Assembly: GCF_900091435.1 (NCBI RefSeq)
Contig: NZ_FMCS01000004.1
Coordinates: 372,001-436,000, forward strand
Direction of reading: 5' to 3'
Length of the DNA: 64,000 bases
Origin: Micromonospora chaiyaphumensis
GTDB taxonomy: Bacteria > Actinomycetota > Actinomycetes > Mycobacteriales > Micromonosporaceae
Below the pieces are notes generated by a model. It was not told the origin of the DNA. It was given only the letters and a program-made list of their open reading frames with translations, and did no database searches. Of the stretch, positions 58,846-64,000 are shown piece by piece. Both the position numbers and the translations under genes were made by a program. Each line of letters begins with the position of its first letter. Positions within the stretch are counted from its first letter, which is position 1.

Positions 58846-59340
58846 ATGGCAGCGAACCCGTCGTTCGACATCGTGAGCAAGGTCGACCGGCAGGAGGTCG
58901 ACAACGCCCTCCGCCAGGCGGAGAAGGAGCTCGCGACGCGGTTCGACTTCCGCGGCACCGGCGCCGAGATCTCCTGGTCGGGCGAGGAGGCGATCAGCCT
59001 CCAGGCGGAGACCGAGGAGCGCGTCCGGGCCGCCCTGGAGGTCTTCAAGGAGAAGCTGGTCAAGCGGAACATCTCGTTGAAGTCGCTGGACGCCGGCGAC
59101 CCCCGCTCGTCGGGCAAGATCTTCAAGATCGACGCCAAGGTGATCCAGGGCATCGACTCGGACAAGGCCAAGGCGATCAGCAAGAAGATCCGGGACGAGG
59201 GCCCGAAGGGCGTGCAGGCGCAGATCCAGGGCGACCAGCTCCGGGTCACCGGCAAGAAGAAGGACGACCTCCAGGCCGTCATCGCGCTGCTCAAGGGCGA
59301 GGACTTCGGCGTCGCCCTCCAGTTCACCAACTACCGCTAG
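58846..59340 (+). CDS. yajQ: YajQ family nucleotide-binding protein
   Basis: 164 residues (UPF0234): [51 protein letters not shown], ending QFTNYR. Two ferredoxin-like domains; in Xanthomonas a YajQ protein binds cyclic-di-GMP. ATG 58846 is chosen because AGGAG lies 7 nt upstream; ATG 58840 is too close to that SD. It lies a few kb from the GGDEF/EAL gene, divergent from tRNA-Tyr. Confidence 0.93.
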   Translation: MAANPSFDIVSKVDRQEVDNALRQAEKELATRFDFRGTGAEISWSGEEAISLQAETEERVRAALEVFKEKLVKRNISLKSLDAGDPRSSGKIFKIDAKVIQGIDSDKAKAISKKIRDEGPKGVQAQIQGDQLRVTGKKKDDLQAVIALLKGEDFGVALQFTNYR

Positions 59341-59412
59341 GCCACCCGTCCGGCCGCCGCCCGGATCGGCACCGGTCGGCGGCCCGATCCACCGGGAACG
59401 GGGGTACGGACC

Positions 59413-59712
59413 ATGTCCTACGGCTATCTCGGCTCGATGAAGGCGCGGCCCGGCTGCCGGGACGACGTCGTGGCCATCCTGTTGAGCGGCGTGGACGGGC
59501 TCCGCGAGGTCGGCTGCGAGCTGTACGTGGTGGGCGTCTCCGACCAGGACGACGTCACGATCTGGGTCACCGAGGTGTGGCGGAGCAAGGAACACCACGA
59601 CGCCTCCCTGCGGCTTCCCGAGACCCGGGCCGCCATCGGCCGGGCCATGCCGATGCTCACGGGCGAGTTCACCAGCCAGGAGCTGACGGTGGTCGGCGGC
59701 CTCGGCGTCTGA
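59413..59712 (+). CDS. Antibiotic biosynthesis monooxygenase (ABM) domain protein
   Basis: 99 residues forming one ferredoxin-like ABM fold: GYLGSMKARPGCRDDVVAIL, then ELYVVGVSDQDDVTIWVTEV, WRSKEHHDASLRLPETRAAI, ending MPMLTGEF. The family includes quinol monooxygenases and YgiN-like proteins. EVWxSKEHHDASL is the usual conserved stretch. Substrate unknown. It follows yajQ after 72 bp on the same strand. Confidence 0.82.
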   Translation: MSYGYLGSMKARPGCRDDVVAILLSGVDGLREVGCELYVVGVSDQDDVTIWVTEVWRSKEHHDASLRLPETRAAIGRAMPMLTGEFTSQELTVVGGLGV

Positions 59713-59727
59713 GGCCGCCGGCCCGGC

Positions 59728-59823
59728 TCAGCGCGCGAAGATCAGCAGCAGGATCACGGTCACGACGGCGCTGACCAGGAGCGAGCCGAGGCAACCGACC
59801 CGGTTCGAGAAGAAGAGGAACAT
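59728..59823 (-). CDS. 31-residue single-span membrane peptide
   Basis: From ATG 59823: FLFFSNRVGCLGSLLVSAV followed by a hydrophobic helix and ending LLLIFAR. One transmembrane helix fills most of the peptide, with a short N-terminal FFSNR head and a basic end. It begins 33 bp downstream of the MFS gene stop on the same strand. The SD is weak (GGGG about 12 nt upstream), so the call rests on the compact, conserved-looking sequence. I recall similar tiny proteins in other actinomycetes but cannot verify it here. Confidence 0.5.
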   Translation of the reverse strand: MFLFFSNRVGCLGSLLVSAVVTVILLLIFAR

Positions 59824-59855
59824 ACGTGGGCTTTACCCCGCCCACGGGAATCTGA

Positions 59856-61115
59856 TCAGGCGACGAGGGACTGCTCGGCGCGTACCGCGGTGGCCTCGGC
59901 GCGGGCGATCGGCCCGCCGCGCGGCGCGGCGACCGCGGCCCCGACGGCGACCGCCGCCCCCGCGAAGAGGAACGCCCAGGGCACGCCGCCGGCGTGGTCG
60001 ACGATGAGCCCGGCCACCGCTCCCCCGGCGGCGCTCGCCGCCACCGACATGGTGACCACCCAGGTGTACGCCTCGTTCAGCATGCCGGCCGGGGCGATCC
60101 GGCCGACCAGGGTGTTCTCCAGGGTCAGCGCGGGGGCGATGGTGGCGCCGCCCAGCACCAGCGCGACGCCGAGCGCGGCCGGGGTGGGCATCACGGCGAA
60201 GACGGCGAAGCTGGCCGCGACAGCGCCGAGCAGCCAGGCGAACTGGCGGGTCATGTCGGCGGCGGGCTTGCGAACCCCGAACCAGAAGCCGCCCAGGGCA
60301 CTGCCGATGCCCCAGACGGCGAGCAGCACCCCGGCGAGGCTCTCCGGGTCGTCGGCGGCGGCGTTGCCGGCGAAGGCCGGGACGATCACGCCGGCGGCGC
60401 CGAAGGCGATGCCGAGGCTGGCGACGCAGAGCAGCAGGGCCGGGAAACCGCCGACCCGCAGCGGGCCGAGGCCCTTGGCGTGGTGCTCGCGGGGGTGCGG
60501 CTGCCAGCCGCGCATGACCCGGCCGAGCGCGACGGCGGTGGTGCCGACCAGGGTGACCACGGCGGCGCCGACCAGCGCGGCGGCGGCGTCGGCGACCAGG
60601 ACGAAGCCGGCCACCAGCAGCGGGCCGAGCACGAAGACGACCTCGAAGAGGGAGGTTTCGGCGGCGAGCGCGGTGTTGCGCAGGTGGGCCCGGCCGGTGG
60701 CGGGGGCCGTGAGGTCGTTCCAGGCGCCCCGGATGGCGGCGGTGAGCGGCGGGTACGTGGCGCCGGCGACACCGGCGGCCAGGTAGATGAGGGCGAGGTT
60801 GTCCGCGCCGGACCGGCTGGCGCCGAGCAGCCCGAAGAGGGCGAGCGGATGGGCCACGGCGGTGGCCAGCAGCACGGGCGTGGGGCCGACCCGGTCGGCG
60901 ACGCGCCCGGCGATCGGGCTGAGCGCGGCGCCGGAGAGCGCGTAGATGCCACCGGCGACGGCGGCGAGCGAGTAGCGGTCGGTGACCTCGGCGACCACCA
61001 GCAGCAGCGCCAGCGGCGTCATGCCGATCCCGAGCCGGCCGATGATGCCGAGGATGAGCAGCATCGGGGCGCCGGGGATCCGCCAGACGCCCAGGTACTG
61101 GCGCAGTGCGGCCAA
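59856..61115 (-). CDS. MFS transporter
   Basis: 419 residues with about 12 hydrophobic segments. MFS loop 2-3 motif [13 protein letters not shown] follows TM2, and there is a central charged loop ([16 protein letters not shown]). It resembles YfcJ/arabinose-efflux type transporters; substrate unknown. The likely start is TTG 61115 ([16 protein letters not shown]), because GGAGG lies 7 nt upstream. The open frame continues to 61295 without a better signal. Confidence 0.82.
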   Translation of the reverse strand: MAALRQYLGVWRIPGAPMLLILGIIGRLGIGMTPLALLLVVAEVTDRYSLAAVAGGIYALSGAALSPIAGRVADRVGPTPVLLATAVAHPLALFGLLGASRSGADNLALIYLAAGVAGATYPPLTAAIRGAWNDLTAPATGRAHLRNTALAAETSLFEVVFVLGPLLVAGFVLVADAAAALVGAAVVTLVGTTAVALGRVMRGWQPHPREHHAKGLGPLRVGGFPALLLCVASLGIAFGAAGVIVPAFAGNAAADDPESLAGVLLAVWGIGSALGGFWFGVRKPAADMTRQFAWLLGAVAASFAVFAVMPTPAALGVALVLGGATIAPALTLENTLVGRIAPAGMLNEAYTWVVTMSVAASAAGGAVAGLIVDHAGGVPWAFLFAGAAVAVGAAVAAPRGGPIARAEATAVRAEQSLVA

Positions 61116-61312
61116 GGGTGCACCTCCGGTGCGGGGAAGGTAACGAGTGGATTCCCCTCCGACCCTAACGCCGGAGGCCGCCGCCGGGATGGTCGGCTCC
61201 CTCACATGGGGCGGCCCGGACGGGGCTGCCCGGCCGACGAAGATCCGGTAGGTTGCTGATCGAATCAGGTCCATGCCTTCGCGGGCTCCGCCCATCGCCG
61301 TACGGAGGGCCG

Positions 61313-62152
61313 ATGACCGGCACCGTGGAACCGCTGCGGGTCGAGATCTACTCGCTGTACGCCGACGCCCGCCCCGCCGAGGCCGCCTCTCCCAGCCTGG
61401 GGGGCTCGCTCCCGGTGCGCGCCGTGCGGCAGTGCCCGCCGGTGGCCGCCGGGTCCGGTCTCGGCTGGTACGTCCACCCTCCCGCCGACTTCGCGCTGCG
61501 CTGGGACGGGCACGAGACCGAGTGGAGCCTGCTGGAGGACAACGAGCCGGTCCGCTGGCGTTCGCTGGCCGGTGGATACGACGGCAAGCTGCCCGACGCC
61601 GCCGCCCACCTCGCGAAGGCGCCTGACCGGTTCCGCGAGGGCCTGGACATCTTCGACCGGTATGGCGGAGAGATCCCGTTCATCGACGTCGACCCCCGGG
61701 CGGCGAACATGGTCGAGCTGGTCACCGGCGTCGTGGCCCGGACCTCGCCGGGCTGGTGCCTGCTGGCCCGCGGCGCACCGAACTGGCCCGCTCCCCCCGG
61801 CCTGCAGATCTACGAGGGTGTGGTGGAGACCGACTGGTACACCTCGCTCCTGCCCACCATCCTGCGGCTGACCGAGCCCGGCCGGGTGGTGCGCTTCTAC
61901 CGCAACCTCCCGCTGATGTGCCTGCAGCCGGTGCACCGCTCCGTGCTGGAGGCGGCGGGCCGCGCCGAGCTGGTGACCGGGCAGGGCCTCGGCGAGTGGC
62001 CGGACGACGTCTGGGAGGACTTCGTGGCGTTGCGTCGCCGCCGCCAGGACCCGGAGATCCGCAGCAGTTACCGCAGGGAGCAGGCGCGCCGGTTGCGCGA
62101 GCACGCCGCCTATCGGCCGATCGGGGTGGACGAAGGGGACCGGCCCAGCTGA
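61313..62152 (+). CDS. DUF6065-like protein
   Basis: 279 residues, soluble. It reads [54 protein letters not shown] and [20 protein letters not shown]. This resembles the DUF6065 family by recollection only. Function unknown, although conserved Trp/Asp positions suggest an enzyme or ligand binder. ATG 61313 with GGAGG four bases upstream. Its TGA overlaps the ATG of the MFS gene (TGATG), so they are coupled. Confidence 0.65.
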   Translation: MTGTVEPLRVEIYSLYADARPAEAASPSLGGSLPVRAVRQCPPVAAGSGLGWYVHPPADFALRWDGHETEWSLLEDNEPVRWRSLAGGYDGKLPDAAAHLAKAPDRFREGLDIFDRYGGEIPFIDVDPRAANMVELVTGVVARTSPGWCLLARGAPNWPAPPGLQIYEGVVETDWYTSLLPTILRLTEPGRVVRFYRNLPLMCLQPVHRSVLEAAGRAELVTGQGLGEWPDDVWEDFVALRRRRQDPEIRSSYRREQARRLREHAAYRPIGVDEGDRPS

Positions 62153-63348
62153 TGCCCGGCGCCGACGAACGGCTCACTCCCCCGCCCGGCTACCGGGCCC
62201 TGTTCCGCCACCCGGTGGCCGCCCGGCTCGTCATCGCCCGCGGCGTGTCCGAACTGGGCGACTTCGTCGGGCTGGCCGCGCTGCTGCTGCTCGCGTACGA
62301 CCAGACCCGGTCGGTGCTCGGCCCGGCCGCCGTGTACGCCGCTCGGACGCTGCCCGCCCTGCTGGTCGCGACCGTGTTCAGTGGCTGGCTGGACGTGCCG
62401 GCCCGACGCACCATGCTGGTCGGGCTGTCGCTGGCCGGCGCGGCGCTGATCGCCGTGCCGACCGCCGTGCCCCGGCCGCTGCCGGCGATCGTGGCGGCCG
62501 GCCTCCTCGGCGCGGTCCGGGCCGCGTATTCCAGTGTCAACGTGGCGATCGCCGCGGAGGCGGTGGACGGCCCGCTGCGGCTGCCCCTGTTCGGCCTCTC
62601 CGCCTTCGCGAACCAGCTCGGCCAGGTGACCGGCCTGCTCGCCGGAGCCAGCGTGACCGTGGCGCTCGGCCCGCGGGCGGCGCTCCTGGTCGACCTCGTG
62701 TCGTTCCTGCTGGCCGCGGTCGTCCTGGCCGGGCTTCCGGCCGGCCGCGGGGAACGCCGGAAGGCCCGCCCGCCGGCCACCGCCGGTGTACGCATCATCG
62801 CCGGCCACCCGGTGCTGCGCGGCGTGGCTTTGCTCACCCTGGGCACGGTGCTCTCCGGCGCGCTGCCGGAGACCCTGGCTCCCGACCTGGCCGGCGGCGG
62901 GTGGCGTCCGGTCGTGCTGGCCGCCTCGGCGCTCGGCGGCGCGGTCTTCGTGCTGGTGGCGGCGCGGCGGGCCTGGCTGGCCCGGGTGGCCGGCCAGGTG
63001 GCGGCGGCCGCCGCGTTGGGCGGTGCGTTGCTGCTCGCCGGTCTGCTCGCCGCGATCCAGGCCCCGGCCTGGGCGCTGGCGGGCGCGAACGCGCTCATCG
63101 GCGCGGGTGGCGGCTGGCTCATCGGGGCGCAGGCGACCTTCGCCCGGCTGGCGCCGCGGGAGCGGATGGGACAGGTGGAGGCGACCATCGTGGCCGGGAA
63201 CATCGTCGTCTCCGGCTGCGGGATCTTCCTGCTCGGCAGCACCGCCGAGCTGTTCGGTCCGGCCACCGCCTACCTGGTCGCCGGGGCGCTGCTGCTCGGG
63301 GTGGTGCTCTTCGCCCGGCCCGACCGGCAGCCCGAGTCCACCTCCTGA
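62152..63348 (+). CDS. MFS transporter (enterobactin-exporter-like)
   Basis: 398 residues with 10-12 hydrophobic segments. The layout RLVIARGVSELGDFVGLAAL at TM1 and SGWLDVPARRTMLVGLSLAG after TM2 resembles the MFS_3/EntS-type drug efflux family. Substrate unknown. ATG 62152 overlaps the stop of the DUF6065-like gene, suggesting a joint function such as export of, or resistance to, a compound. It is a different lineage from the MFS gene at 59856. Confidence 0.82.
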   Translation: MPGADERLTPPPGYRALFRHPVAARLVIARGVSELGDFVGLAALLLLAYDQTRSVLGPAAVYAARTLPALLVATVFSGWLDVPARRTMLVGLSLAGAALIAVPTAVPRPLPAIVAAGLLGAVRAAYSSVNVAIAAEAVDGPLRLPLFGLSAFANQLGQVTGLLAGASVTVALGPRAALLVDLVSFLLAAVVLAGLPAGRGERRKARPPATAGVRIIAGHPVLRGVALLTLGTVLSGALPETLAPDLAGGGWRPVVLAASALGGAVFVLVAARRAWLARVAGQVAAAAALGGALLLAGLLAAIQAPAWALAGANALIGAGGGWLIGAQATFARLAPRERMGQVEATIVAGNIVVSGCGIFLLGSTAELFGPATAYLVAGALLLGVVLFARPDRQPESTS

Positions 63349-63355
63349 TACGCGC

Positions 63356-63383
63356 CCGCCCGCGTCCGGGTGGACGCGGGCGG
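63356..63383. terminator. Bidirectional terminator hairpin
   Basis: CCGCCCGCGTCC (63356-63367) pairs perfectly with GGACGCGGGCGG (63372-63383), loop gggt, between the convergent MFS and htpX stops. Confidence 0.7.
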
Positions 63384-63399
63384 AGGCGGTCGGTGCGGG

Positions 63400-64000
63400 T
63401 CAGCGCTGGAACTGCACCGGCCCGGAGTTGCGGGCCAGCTGCTCCAGCCGGGCCACCCGCTGCTCCATGGGCGGGTGGGTGGCGAACATCGCGGCGATGC
63501 CGCCGCCCCGCTTGAACGGGTTGTCGATCATCAGGTGCGCGGTGCTGGTGAGCTGGCCCTGCGGCGGCAGCGGGCGGGCCTGCGTACCCTGATGGATCTT
63601 GCGGAGGGCGCTGGCCAGGGCCAGCGGGTCCCGGCTGAGCTCGGCGCCGGACTGGTCGGCCTGGAACTCCCGGCTCCGGCTGATCGCGAGCTGGATCAGG
63701 GTGGCCGCGATCGGGCCGAGGATCAGGGTGAGCAGCAGCACCGCCGGGTTCGGGGCGTCCTCGTCGTCGGAGGAGCCCAGCGGGATGAACCAGGCGATGT
63801 TGGCCAGCGCGGTGATGATGCCGGCCAGGCCGGCCGCCACGCTGGAGATCAGGATGTCCCGGTTGTAGACGTGGGACAGCTCGTGACCGATGACGCCCCG
63901 CAGCTCCCGGTAGTCGAGGATCTCGACGATCCCCTGGGTGACGCAGACCGCCGCGTGCTCCGGGTTACGCCCGGTGGCGAACGCGTTGGGCTGCGCCGTC
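63400..64000 (-). CDS. htpX: Membrane zinc metalloprotease HtpX, 5' end outside window
   Basis: M48-family membrane protease that degrades misfolded membrane proteins. The visible C-terminal 199 residues include [18 protein letters not shown], the zinc motif HELSH (about 63870-63885), two membrane segments, and the third ligand Glu in [12 protein letters not shown]. The frame continues past base 64000, so the N-terminal TM helices are missing. A GTG at 63840 is internal and not the start. Confidence 0.93.
   Translation of the reverse strand, partial: TAQPNAFATGRNPEHAAVCVTQGIVEILDYRELRGVIGHELSHVYNRDILISSVAAGLAGIITALANIAWFIPLGSSDDEDAPNPAVLLLTLILGPIAATLIQLAISRSREFQADQSGAELSRDPLALASALRKIHQGTQARPLPPQGQLTSTAHLMIDNPFKRGGGIAAMFATHPPMEQRVARLEQLARNSGPVQFQR

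Overview
The window is high-GC actinobacterial DNA. GTG and TTG starts are common, Shine-Dalgarno (SD) sequences are strong, and neighbouring ORFs often overlap by 1-4 bases. The gene order (tRNA-Thr, tRNA-Met, rpmG, two MaoC-type dehydratases, tRNA-Trp, secE, nusG, rplK, rplA; rplJ-rplL-rpoB-rpoC; rpsL-rpsG-fusA-tuf; S10, spc and alpha operons) is the classical actinomycete translation/transcription super-cluster. Protein sequences and Pro-rich membrane proteins suggest Micromonosporaceae (Micromonospora-like). That genus assignment is inference.

Layout. (1) 1-885: the end of an unrecognised Pro-rich protein. (2) 933-6842, minus strand: a complete seven-gene thiamine operon (thiE-thiO-thiS-thiG-tenI-like-thiD-thiC in transcription order) behind a promoter and a TPP riboswitch. 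Nearly every junction is an overlapping stop/start. (3) 6928-12634: accessory genes, namely a DUF559-type nuclease-fold protein, an aldo/keto reductase, an ABC-F ATPase, an RsmC-like methyltransferase, and a membrane-anchored Pro-rich protein. (4) 12692-53291, almost all on the minus strand: about 40 kb with 33 ribosomal protein genes, rpoA, rpoB, rpoC, EF-Tu, EF-G, IF-1, secY, secE, nusG, adk, map, truA, three tRNAs, two DUF4190-like membrane proteins, a DUF1707 protein and an ABC transporter pair. (5) 53389-64000: a membrane GGDEF/EAL protein with a 43-residue leader-like peptide gene upstream, an epoxide hydrolase, a methyltransferase, tRNA-Tyr, YajQ, an ABM-domain protein, a 31-residue membrane peptide, two MFS transporters, a DUF6065-like protein and the end of an HtpX protease.

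The coding content is mostly housekeeping. The least-explained signal is non-coding. The S10 (rpsJ) and str (rpsL) operons each have a leader of about 300 nt, and the two leaders share an identical 20-nt element built on a CGGGCG/CGCCCG hairpin. The rplJ leader has a hairpin followed by a U-tract, like an attenuator, and its promoter carries a dyad. Many intergenic gaps inside the ribosomal operons hold near-perfect GC hairpins (rpoA-rpsD, rpsQ-rplN, fusA-rpsG, rpoB-rpoC, rplL-rpoB, rplO-secY, rplQ-truA). Two dispersed-repeat-like palindromes lie outside the cluster, and one of them has become part of the reading frame of the TenI-like gene. Three small genes (rpmG, a 43-residue peptide and a 31-residue peptide) are easy to miss by length-filtered gene calling.
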